Shown here piece by piece: positions 1 to 5,921 of a stretch of DNA of 10,966 bases. Origin of the DNA: Devosia sp. (lineage in GTDB: Bacteria; Pseudomonadota; Alphaproteobacteria; Rhizobiales; Devosiaceae); the NCBI GenBank assembly GCA_028290225.1, contig JAQGKH010000233.1, positions 1-10,966 of the forward strand, written 5' to 3'. The translations under genes and the position numbers were made by a program. The notes under the pieces were generated by a model. That model saw nothing but the letters and a program-made list of their open reading frames with translations. It was not told the origin of the DNA and searched no databases. Each line of letters starts with the position of its first letter. Position 1 is the stretch's first letter.

Positions 1-637
1 TGGCAAACAGTGCCGTGGCGATCGGCTGCAATGCCAGGGCCACACGCAGTTTCTTGACCATGTCGGCCTCGCTCGAAAAATCGAGATTGGCCTGCACGGT
101 GCAGGAGCGGAACATCATGGAGGTGCCCAGCGTGCCGACCTTATCCATATAGGGCGCCATGATTCCATAGCGCGACTTGGGCATCGCCGGGATCTCGGCT
201 ACCGACCAGATGGGAGTAACGCCAAGCCCGAGGAAATGGATGTCGAGCGGTGCGGCAGCCGCTTTGGCAATGCGCATATGCTCGGCCAGTTCGGCGGCCG
301 AGCCATGCAGGTCTTCCTGCGGCGCTCCCGAAAGTTCAAACTGTCCGCCGGGCTCCAGCGAAATGCCGCCTGCGACCTCATTGTTGCGCAAGCCGATGGG
401 ATTGTCTCCGTCGTAGAACGGAGCCCAGCCGGTGAGTTGCTGCACCCCGTCCAGCAGGGCGCGAATGCCCTGTGGTCCCTCATAGGTAACGGGCCGCAGC
501 GGATTGGTATGGAAGACATGCTTTTCGTGCTCGGTCCCGACGCGCCAGGCACTGGCGGGCTTGCAGCCGCGTGCCATGGCCTCGATCAGGTCGGCGCGCG
601 ATTCGATGGGAGCAGATGCAGGTTCAGCGCCGGCCAT
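1..637 (-). CDS. gshA: Glutamate-cysteine ligase, N-terminal 212 residues (gene cut by window edge)
   Basis: This enzyme joins L-glutamate and L-cysteine using ATP, the first step of glutathione synthesis in the cytoplasm. The reading frame runs off the left edge, so about half of a family usually near 450 residues is visible. The N-terminal core motifs of the plant/alphaproteobacterial GCS2-type ligase can be read: GTEHEK at residues 34-39 (glutamate/ATP region), SLEPGGQFELSGAP at 93-106, KSRYGIM at 154-160 with YM at 163-164, and QANLDF at 182-187. The ATG at 637 is preceded by AGAGGA five bases upstream, which supports this start. It lies 70 bp downstream of rsmE on the same strand, a neighbourhood familiar in Hyphomicrobiales. 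A possible promoter of its own sits in that gap. No frameshift is visible. Identity is from motif recognition and is firm; the C-terminal half cannot be judged. Confidence 0.93.
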   Translation of the reverse strand, partial: MAGAEPASAPIESRADLIEAMARGCKPASAWRVGTEHEKHVFHTNPLRPVTYEGPQGIRALLDGVQQLTGWAPFYDGDNPIGLRNNEVAGGISLEPGGQFELSGAPQEDLHGSAAELAEHMRIAKAAAAPLDIHFLGLGVTPIWSVAEIPAMPKSRYGIMAPYMDKVGTLGTSMMFRSCTVQANLDFSSEADMVKKLRVALALQPIATALFA

Positions 638-674
638 AGAGGTCCTCTGGCAATGAGGGGTCAATAATGGCGCG

Positions 675-702
675 AACATAACGTTGCACGGCGTTAAAGC
701 AA
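675..702 (-). promoter_or_regulatory. Possible sigma70-type promoter for gshA
   Basis: On the minus strand TTGCTT (702-697) and TATGTT (680-675) are separated by 16 bp, resembling -35 and -10 boxes. Transcription would begin about 30 bases before the gshA start. The match is imperfect, and gshA could equally be read through from rsmE. This is inference from pattern only. Confidence 0.3.
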
Positions 703-707
703 TCGCC

Positions 708-1457
708 TTATCGCCAATCGCCGATGGTGGCCTGGATCACGGCCAAGGCAGCCACAGCTGCCGTATCGGCCCGTAAGATGCGTGGGCCAAGACTGATGGG
801 GACCACAAAGGCGCAGGCATGAAGGCGCTCGCGCTCGGCCTTCGAAAAACCGCCTTCCGGCCCGATCAGCAGCCCGACCGGTGTATCTCTCAAGGACTGG
901 AGCGTTTGCAGCGGGGAGCCGGAGGCCTGCGCCTCATCGGCGACCACGAGACGTCTCTCGCCTTGCGCCACGGCCCAGCCCTCCAGCAGGGCCTCCAGGG
1001 CGATCTCGTGCTCAACCCTTGGCACAGTCAGCACTTCGCACTGTTCGGCGGCTTCCGTAGCGTTAGCCACCAGCCGTTCATGTTTGAGCCGGCTGACTTG
1101 GGTGAACTGCGTTAGAACTGGCTGGATCGTTCCGGCGCCCATCTCGGTCGCCTTTTGGATAACATAGTCCAGCCGTTCCGTTTTCAACGGCGCAAAGCCA
1201 TACCAGAGATCGGAAGGCGGCGTTTGGGCGGTAATCTGCTCACCTGGTTCGAGTATGACCGCCTTTTTGGCATCGACCACCAGGCGCGCGAGCCAGGCAC
1301 CGTCGCGGCCGTTAAACAGCACCACCTCATCGCCAATGCTCTTGCGCAGCACTGCTGCCAGATACAGCGACTGCTCCTTGCCCAATGCTACAGGCGAACC
1401 GTGCCCCAGATCAGCTTCGATAAACAGGCGGGGTAGGGCGGCGTGGGAGCGCGGCAT
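708..1457 (-). CDS. rsmE: 16S rRNA (uracil-1498-N3)-methyltransferase RsmE
   Basis: RsmE methylates N3 of U1498 in helix 44 of 16S rRNA, using S-adenosylmethionine, on the assembled 30S subunit. The 249-residue protein is the usual family length. An N-terminal PUA-like domain (about residues 8-75) is followed by a SPOUT methyltransferase domain with its trefoil-knot signatures: EMGAGTIQPVLTQ near 105-117, EAAEQC at 135-140, IGPEGGF at 198-204 and SLGPRILRADTA at 222-233, the SAM-binding knot. The ATG at 1457 gives MPRSHAALPRLF, in line with family N-termini, though no strong Shine-Dalgarno sequence precedes it. It is divergent from ubiA (144 bp between starts) and followed by gshA on the same strand, so the two may be cotranscribed. 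Nothing odd is seen in the coding sequence. Confidence 0.95.
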   Translation of the reverse strand: MPRSHAALPRLFIEADLGHGSPVALGKEQSLYLAAVLRKSIGDEVVLFNGRDGAWLARLVVDAKKAVILEPGEQITAQTPPSDLWYGFAPLKTERLDYVIQKATEMGAGTIQPVLTQFTQVSRLKHERLVANATEAAEQCEVLTVPRVEHEIALEALLEGWAVAQGERRLVVADEAQASGSPLQTLQSLRDTPVGLLIGPEGGFSKAERERLHACAFVVPISLGPRILRADTAAVAALAVIQATIGDWR

Positions 1458-1520
1458 GACTGGGTCCGGAGCAGAAGACAGACAAGGAGGCGGAGCTGGC
1501 TGGCATTGGCCGGCAGCTGA

Positions 1521-1553
1521 GCTCTACCCCAAATTGCGCGAACGCAGTAGAGC
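1521..1553. repeat. Inverted repeat / hairpin in the rsmE-ubiA divergent region
   Basis: GCTCTAC (1521-1527) and GTAGAGC (1547-1553) form a perfect 7-bp inverted repeat. Within the spacer TGCG (1535-1538) and CGCA (1543-1546) also pair around a CGAA loop, giving an 11-bp stem with a one-sided 7-base bulge (1528-1534). It lies 48 bp upstream of ubiA and 63 bp upstream of rsmE. It could be an operator or a structured ubiA leader; the sequence alone does not decide. Confidence 0.45.
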
Positions 1554-1601
1554 AGCAAGGAAACGCTGGCGAACTTTGCCGGTGCAATGGAGTGCAACAC
1601 C

Positions 1602-2543
1602 ATGGCCACACCATCGGAAGCGCAAACGGCGCGGAGTGTCGCCGATGCCCCGCAGGGCAATTGGGTAGATCGTTTCGCCCCCGATTGGCTCAAGCCTTAT
1701 GCGCGCCTCGCGCGTTGGGATCGGCCCATCGGGTTCTGGTTGTTGTTCTGGCCCTGTATTTGGGGCTTGGGGCTGGCTGCGGTCGCCGACCCGGTTCGCG
1801 GCTTTGATTGGTGGACCGCCATTTTGATGTTCGGAGGCTCAGTGCTGATGCGCGGCGCCGGCTGCACCTTCAACGACATCGTGGACCGCGACATCGACAC
1901 CCAGGTCGCCCGCACCCGCTCGCGCCCGATTCCCTCGGGCCAGGTCACGACCAGGCGCGCACTGACGTTCCTGGTAGCGCAAGCGCTGCTGGGCCTGCTG
2001 ATTCTGTTGCAGTTCAACGCCTTCACGGTCCTGCTGGGCGTCGCTTCGCTGGTGCTGGTAGCCATTTATCCGTTCATGAAGCGCATCACTTGGTGGCCGC
2101 AGGCCTTTTTGGGCCTCGCCTTCTCCTGGGGCGCCCTGATGGGGTGGTCCAGCCAGACCGGAGGGCTGTCGGTGGCGCCGCTGCTGCTGTATTTCGGCTG
2201 CATCCTGTGGACCATCGGCTATGACACGATCTATGCCCTGCAGGATGTGGACGATGATGCGCTGATCGGCGTGAAGTCCACGGCGCTGCTGTTCGGTTCG
2301 CGCGCCCGCATCATTGTCGCAGGGTTTTACCTGTTGAGCTTTGCGCTTTGGCTGGCCGCCGCCGTGCTGGTGGGGGCCGGGCTGGTGTTTGCCTCGTTAT
2401 CGCTGATCGCCCTTGGATTGCTCGCCTGGCAGGTGCAGACGCTGGATGCCTCGGCGGCCGGCAACGCCTTGCTGCGGTTCAAGAGCAATCATTATGTGGG
2501 CCTGGTCCTGAGCTTGGCATTGCTGGCCGAGTGGGTCTGGTAG
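1602..2543 (+). CDS. ubiA: 4-hydroxybenzoate polyprenyltransferase UbiA
   Basis: UbiA transfers the polyprenyl tail to 4-hydroxybenzoate in the inner membrane, the first membrane step of ubiquinone synthesis. The 313-residue protein is highly hydrophobic with about eight or nine membrane segments. It carries both aspartate-rich Mg-diphosphate motifs: NDIVDRDID at residues 91-99 within GAGCTFNDIVDRDID, and YDTIYALQDVDDD at 207-219. The signature ARWDRPIGFWLLFWP (37-51) is typical of ubiquinone-type UbiA rather than of heme or chlorophyll prenyltransferases. ATG 1602 is chosen because GGAG lies at 1589-1592, nine bases upstream. An in-frame ATG at 1587 would add five residues but has no ribosome binding site. 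It converges on the DUF6101 gene 73 bp downstream. Identity of the family is secure; the exact substrate is inferred from homology. Confidence 0.94.
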   Translation: MATPSEAQTARSVADAPQGNWVDRFAPDWLKPYARLARWDRPIGFWLLFWPCIWGLGLAAVADPVRGFDWWTAILMFGGSVLMRGAGCTFNDIVDRDIDTQVARTRSRPIPSGQVTTRRALTFLVAQALLGLLILLQFNAFTVLLGVASLVLVAIYPFMKRITWWPQAFLGLAFSWGALMGWSSQTGGLSVAPLLLYFGCILWTIGYDTIYALQDVDDDALIGVKSTALLFGSRARIIVAGFYLLSFALWLAAAVLVGAGLVFASLSLIALGLLAWQVQTLDASAAGNALLRFKSNHYVGLVLSLALLAEWVW

Positions 2544-2562
2544 ATCCCCTAAAACGCCGAAA

Positions 2563-2588
2563 GGACCGGCCGCACCACCGACCGGTCC
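2563..2588. terminator. Possible bidirectional terminator hairpin between ubiA and the DUF6101 gene
   Basis: GGACCGG (2563-2569) pairs with CCGGTCC (2582-2588) around a 12-base loop, between the stop codons of two convergent genes. There is only a weak T-tract on either side (CTT after it on the plus strand; TT on the minus strand), so its efficiency is doubtful. The location is the main support. Confidence 0.35.
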
Positions 2589-2616
2589 CTTCAACGTGCT
2601 TGGAGGCAACTCGAAA

Positions 2617-3132
2617 TTAGTTGGCTTCGCCCTGCCCGGGTTTGCGCCGATTGAGGAAGCGCGGACGGCGATTGGCATCGGCGGCGAGCCGGCGGCGTGC
2701 GGCAGGTTGGCCCAGCATGACCCCATCCACCTGCTGCGAATAGGGCAGGTAAGCGCCATCGCCTGCCTTGATGAACAGCGGCAGGCGGAGCTTGCGGCCC
2801 CAGTTCTGCCATTCCGCGACGACGTTGTGGTTGCCCACTTCCTCGAACACCCGGTAGTTCAGGTCCTCATCGGCGTGAACCAGCTCGATTGCGCTGCTCA
2901 GAACGCCCTCGGGCGAAATCGAGCTCGCCACCGCCACGCCGATGAACTCGTGCACGGGCACCTTGATCTTGATTGCAATGCCGCTTTGTTCAAGCTGCCG
3001 GCGCACCGTAACGGTTTGGACCGGCTCCCTGGGGCCATTATCATTGGCCGCAACAAAGCGTCGGTCCAAGACCGCCGGCCTGCCGAATGCCAACACCACC
3101 GACCCGCCTTCCATGGCTACGCCTTCAACCAT
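2617..3132 (-). CDS. DUF6101 family protein, function unknown
   Basis: This 171-residue protein resembles the DUF6101 family, small proteins seen in Hyphomicrobiales that I recall near ubiA. No biochemical role is known to me. Recognisable features are a core of alternating beta-type segments, TVTVRRQLEQSGIAIKIKVPV (40-60, split by family motifs) and FIGVAV (63-68), then AEWQNWGRKLRLPLFI at 106-121. A strongly basic C-terminal stretch, ARRRLAADANRRPRFLNRRK (145-164), matches the arginine-rich end I associate with the family. No signal peptide or membrane segment is seen, so it is probably cytoplasmic. The ATG at 3132 is preceded by AGGAAGG about eight bases upstream. A second in-frame ATG at 3114 is less well placed. 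The gene is convergent with ubiA and divergent from cysQ, so it is likely a single-gene unit. Confidence 0.78.
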   Translation of the reverse strand: MVEGVAMEGGSVVLAFGRPAVLDRRFVAANDNGPREPVQTVTVRRQLEQSGIAIKIKVPVHEFIGVAVASSISPEGVLSSAIELVHADEDLNYRVFEEVGNHNVVAEWQNWGRKLRLPLFIKAGDGAYLPYSQQVDGVMLGQPAARRRLAADANRRPRFLNRRKPGQGEAN

Positions 3133-3404
3133 CTGATCTGCCTTCCTGCTAACCGTGAGAGCTTGTTCGGCGCTCTCTTTGTGGGGCCAATCTATCGTGT
3201 CGTGTTACCTGCCACCTTAATCCGCTCGGTTAAGTTTATCTTGTTTTCCCGCAGGGTTAGCGGGATGTGACCCGGTGTAGGACCTGGTTAACCGCGATCG
3301 CTCGACAGCCCCCTCGAACGCCCGCGCACCCCCGGCAAGCAGCGACGTCGCAGGGCGAAGCTTGCACCTTGTCCCGAGCAAGGCTCCGGCCTAGAAGCGG
3401 GCGC
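3133..3404. other. Divergent intergenic region between the DUF6101 gene and cysQ
   Basis: This 272-bp gap must carry both outward promoters, but I see no convincing -35/-10 pair. It holds two small hairpins: GAGAGC/GCTCTC (3157-3162 with 3172-3177), in the presumed DUF6101 leader, and CCCGC/GCGGG (3248-3252 with 3260-3264). GGTTA occurs three times (3228, 3255 and 3286), the last within the palindrome GGTTAACC. The cysQ frame stays open back to 3267, but that part lacks family similarity. Confidence 0.5.
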
Positions 3405-4247
3405 ATGGACGTCGCCCCTACCACCGCCCGAGAAGACCTTGAACTGCTGCGCTCCAGCGCCGTAGCGGCAGGAATCATTGCGAGCAGTTTCTTTCGCGCG
3501 CCGGTAAAGGCCTGGACCAAGGATAACGCGTCCCCCGTCAGCGAGGCCGATATCCTGGTGGACCGTTACCTGGCCGCGTCCCTGCTCGCGGCGCGCCCCG
3601 GCTATGGCTGGCTCAGCGAGGAAACCGCGGACAATCCTTCGCGCCTGACCTGCCGCCGCGTTTTCGTGGTGGACCCTATCGATGGCACCCGCGGCTTTTT
3701 GCGTGGCGAGGATTCCTGGACCGTATCGCTGGCCGTGGTGGAAGACGGGGTGCCGATCGCGGGCGTGGTTTATGCCCCAGCGCGCAACGAAATGTATGAC
3801 GCCTGCCGCGACGCTGGCGCTCGCCTCAACGGCGCTCCACTGCTCCGCCGGCGCCGGGCAGGGGCGCTACCGCTGATTCCCGCGCCGGCTGCGGTGCATC
3901 AGGAACTGGGCGCCGCCGGTCTGAGCTATACGAGGGGCCCCTCTCTTCCTTCATTGGCTTATCGGCTGGTGCAGGTTGCCTCGGGCAAGCTGGATGCGGC
4001 GATGTCCCGCCGGGGCGCCCAGGACTGGGACATTGCGGCCGCGGCACTGATCCTCGAGGAGTGCGGCATAGCGCTGATGGATGTTTGCAGTGGCCCCCCC
4101 CTGTTCAACAAGCGCGATGTGCGCCACGGCGCGCTTGCGGCGCTCAGCGACATGAGCCTAAAACCGCTTGTCCATGCCGCGTTGATCAAGGTCTACGGAT
4201 GCCCATCCCCGGCCGAGCCGACGCCCGACCCCTCCCTGCCTAGCTGA
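3405..4247 (+). CDS. cysQ: 3'(2'),5'-bisphosphate nucleotidase CysQ (inositol monophosphatase superfamily)
   Basis: CysQ removes the 3'-phosphate from PAP (and PAPS), recycling the by-product of sulfate assimilation and sulfotransfer. It is a cytoplasmic Mg-dependent enzyme. The 280-residue protein carries the superfamily metal-binding motifs: LSEE at residues 70-73, DPIDGTRGF at 90-98, and QDWDIAAAALILEECG at 206-221, whose D209 would bind the third metal. KDNASPVSEAD (39-49) is the conserved segment before the first helix. ATG 3405 is chosen because family similarity begins just after it. The frame is open up to 3267, but the added arginine/proline-rich residues look like GC-rich read-through. 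The Shine-Dalgarno sequence is weak (AGAAGCGGG). The DUF4170 gene follows after 13 bp, so the two probably form an operon. A plain inositol-1-phosphatase cannot be fully excluded, but the DUF4170 neighbour favours CysQ. Confidence 0.88.
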   Translation: MDVAPTTAREDLELLRSSAVAAGIIASSFFRAPVKAWTKDNASPVSEADILVDRYLAASLLAARPGYGWLSEETADNPSRLTCRRVFVVDPIDGTRGFLRGEDSWTVSLAVVEDGVPIAGVVYAPARNEMYDACRDAGARLNGAPLLRRRRAGALPLIPAPAAVHQELGAAGLSYTRGPSLPSLAYRLVQVASGKLDAAMSRRGAQDWDIAAAALILEECGIALMDVCSGPPLFNKRDVRHGALAALSDMSLKPLVHAALIKVYGCPSPAEPTPDPSLPS

Positions 4248-4260
4248 CGGAAAAGCGCCC

Positions 4261-4503
4261 ATGCCCAGCACCAAAGAAGATCCCGCCAAGCAATTGCTTC
4301 ACCTCGTGATCGGCGGGGAGCTATCGAGCCTTGAAGGGGTGACCTTCAGCGATCTTGACCAAGTCGATGTCGTGGGTGTCTTCCCCAACTATGCCACTGC
4401 CTACGCCGCATGGAAGCAGAAGGCGCAATTGACGGTCGACAGTGCCCAGACCCGATACTTCATCGTGCATCTGCACCGCTTGCTGGATCCGCGGGCCGAC
4501 TAG
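4261..4503 (+). CDS. DUF4170 family protein, function unknown
   Basis: An 80-residue soluble protein of the DUF4170 family, found in alphaproteobacteria next to cysQ. Conserved features are QLLHLVIGGEL (11-21), the central LDQVDVVGVFPNYATAYAAW (32-51) and YFIVHLHRLLDP (66-77). The family has no assigned function that I know. Its consistent position between cysQ and lipid A/Kdo genes in many relatives suggests envelope or sulfur-nucleotide housekeeping, which is inference only. GGAA lies eight bases before the ATG, and only 13 bp separate it from cysQ, so it is probably cotranscribed. Its TAG stop (4501-4503) overlaps the stop of the convergent LpxB-like gene within the single palindrome CTAG. 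Confidence 0.88.
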   Translation: MPSTKEDPAKQLLHLVIGGELSSLEGVTFSDLDQVDVVGVFPNYATAYAAWKQKAQLTVDSAQTRYFIVHLHRLLDPRAD

Positions 4504-5648
4504 GGCTCCCGCAGTGCCGCCAGTATCGCTTCCATCGCTCCGGGTGGGCCGATGCGTTGCTGGCCAACAGCGGCCAGCCTTTGGCGCTCGCCACCATCTT
4601 CAAGCAGGTGCTGGAGCGCCCCGCCGACGGCGCCTGCCGCCGGGGGGACCACGATGCGCGCTTCCCCGAATAGCTGCTGTTCGTCCTTGAAGCGCGAGCG
4701 CCGATCACGCGGGTTGATGAAGGTGATGACGGGCTTGCCAAGTCCGAGCGCCTGCACGGTCGCGGTGCCCGCCTGGGACAGCACAATATCGGATTGGTCC
4801 AGCAAGGTGCCAAGCGCGCTGCCTCTCGCCAGGTGGAGCACGAGACCATCGTCACCCAAGGTTCCCAGGTCGTTGGCTTCGGAGGAAAGCAGTCCAATGC
4901 GCTCCAGTCCCGCCGCCCGCGCCAGATCTTCCACGGCGACTCCACCGGCAACCGCCACGAATATGTCGGGCCGCAGCACCGGCGAGATGGTGCGAAGCGC
5001 CGCAACCTGCAGCGAAAAGCTTTCCGCTGTCAGTTGGCGGCTTCCCGGCAACAGCGTCACCGCAAGCGGTTGGGTGCGGCGGGAGCTCGCGTCATAGGCG
5101 CCGCGCGGCACCGTATCCATCATGATATTGCCGGCGCAGCGCGCATCGACATCCAGCTGAACCAGGCTTTGAGCCAATGCCGGACTGCGGCAGAACACCG
5201 TCTGGCAGGTTTGCTTGATGACCCAGCGCTCTGCCGCTGAATAAAGCCGGGCCGCGCCGGTCTTGTACACATCGAGATAAAACAGCTCGCGATGCCCGGT
5301 AAACAGCGCCGCGAGCACCCCCACCATGTCACCTACCACCACGACCCGCTCGTAGCGGCCCTGGATTTCACGAAGAAACCGCAGTGCCGGCGGCACCACT
5401 GCTAGGCCGCCGGTCGTCAAGTCACGGCGCAGCGAGCCCTTGACGTTGCGCCAGCCTTCCGATTGGAGGCTCGCCCGCGGACCAACGATGGGGCACACGC
5501 CGGCAAAGGCAGATCCGGCACCGATCATGGGATAAGCTTCGGCGCGAACCCCCTCGGGTAAACGGGCAATGATCGCCGCTGCGATCCCATCTTCTCCGTG
5601 CCCGTTGCACACAAAGAGCCAAGGGCGGCGGACTGACGCTTCCGCCAC
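4500..5648 (-). CDS. LpxB-like glycosyltransferase (lipid-A-disaccharide synthase-related protein)
   Basis: A 382-residue protein with the fold signature of LpxB-type (GT19-like, GT-B) glycosyltransferases, but not canonical LpxB. It starts with LFVCNGHGED (11-20), the NGHGED motif of the LpxB-related family I know as TIGR03492, instead of the GExSGD of true LpxB. Other landmarks are GAGSAF (43-48), VVGDMVG (104-110), CAGNIMMD (171-178; compare FxGHxxxD of LpxB), LLPGSR (199-204) and SQAGTATVQALGLGKPVI (291-308), the nucleotide-sugar-binding C-terminal half. No signal peptide or clear membrane helix is present, so a peripheral inner-membrane site is likely. The start is GTG at 5648, with GGGAG seven bases upstream inside the end of the DUF2093 gene. 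The gap to that gene is 2 bp, implying translational coupling. Substrates are unknown. The family assignment is good; any role in lipid A or another glycolipid is inference. Confidence 0.8.
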   Translation of the reverse strand: MAEASVRRPWLFVCNGHGEDGIAAAIIARLPEGVRAEAYPMIGAGSAFAGVCPIVGPRASLQSEGWRNVKGSLRRDLTTGGLAVVPPALRFLREIQGRYERVVVVGDMVGVLAALFTGHRELFYLDVYKTGAARLYSAAERWVIKQTCQTVFCRSPALAQSLVQLDVDARCAGNIMMDTVPRGAYDASSRRTQPLAVTLLPGSRQLTAESFSLQVAALRTISPVLRPDIFVAVAGGVAVEDLARAAGLERIGLLSSEANDLGTLGDDGLVLHLARGSALGTLLDQSDIVLSQAGTATVQALGLGKPVITFINPRDRRSRFKDEQQLFGEARIVVPPAAGAVGGALQHLLEDGGERQRLAAVGQQRIGPPGAMEAILAALREP

Positions 5649-5650
5649 GC

Positions 5651-5872
5651 TCAGGCTCCCAGGCCGTACCGCTCAAAGGCTTGGTGGGCGGCAGCCGCAT
5701 CCGCATAGGGCTCTTGCCGGTCAACGTTCCAATAGCTCAACTCATCGAGCGGGATGGGCTTGCCGGTGATGGCGCAGCGCACAAAGGTGCCAGGCTTGAG
5801 CACGACATAATCACCATCGAGGTAACGGATCACCGCCTCGGTGGCGGAAAAGCCCTTGTCGAAGATGTTCAT
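5651..5872 (-). CDS. DUF2093 family protein, function unknown
   Basis: A 73-residue protein of the DUF2093 family, common in Hyphomicrobiales. Visible features are an N-terminal MNIFDKGF, the beta-rich VIRYLDGDYVVLKPGTFVRC (14-33), then CAITGKPIPLDELSYWNVDR (33-52). This last segment is the most conserved part, and its single cysteine is followed by TGKPIPL. A Y-A-D-A-rich tail ends the protein. No function is established to my knowledge. ATG 5872 is preceded by an excellent AAGGAG seven bases upstream, so the longer open frame reaching 6094 is rejected. The gene lies 49 bp after xseA and 2 bp before the LpxB-like gene, in one apparent operon. Many relatives have it beside lpxK and waaA, which links it by context to envelope lipid genes. 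Confidence 0.87.
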   Translation of the reverse strand: MNIFDKGFSATEAVIRYLDGDYVVLKPGTFVRCAITGKPIPLDELSYWNVDRQEPYADAAAAHQAFERYGLGA

Positions 5873-5921
5873 GCAGTAGCTCCTTGTGCGGCAGCTCCGG
5901 TATAGCGCTCCCGCCCTCCGA

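Noticed and set aside
1495..1519. AGCTG/CAGCT inverted repeat in the rsmE upstream region
   Set aside because: Only five outer pairs are continuous and the interior mismatches repeatedly; this is expected by chance in GC-rich DNA.
3217..3233. TTAA-N9-TTAA resembling a CtrA cell-cycle regulator site
   Set aside because: CtrA sites need a 7-bp spacer between TTAA halves; here it is 9 bp, so the match is probably chance.
3248..3264. CCCGC-N7-GCGGG hairpin as a terminator
   Set aside because: The T-run lies before the hairpin on the plus strand, and the minus strand has an A-run after it, so neither direction gives a terminator. No gene ends here.
2596..3270. 224-residue plus-strand open frame opposite the DUF6101 gene
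   Set aside because: No family resemblance and no ribosome binding site. The minus-strand protein has family motifs and a good Shine-Dalgarno sequence.
3267..3404. N-terminal extension of cysQ (start at 3267)
   Set aside because: The frame is open, but the added 46 residues are arginine/proline-rich and unlike the family. Similarity begins just after the ATG at 3405, which gives the usual length.
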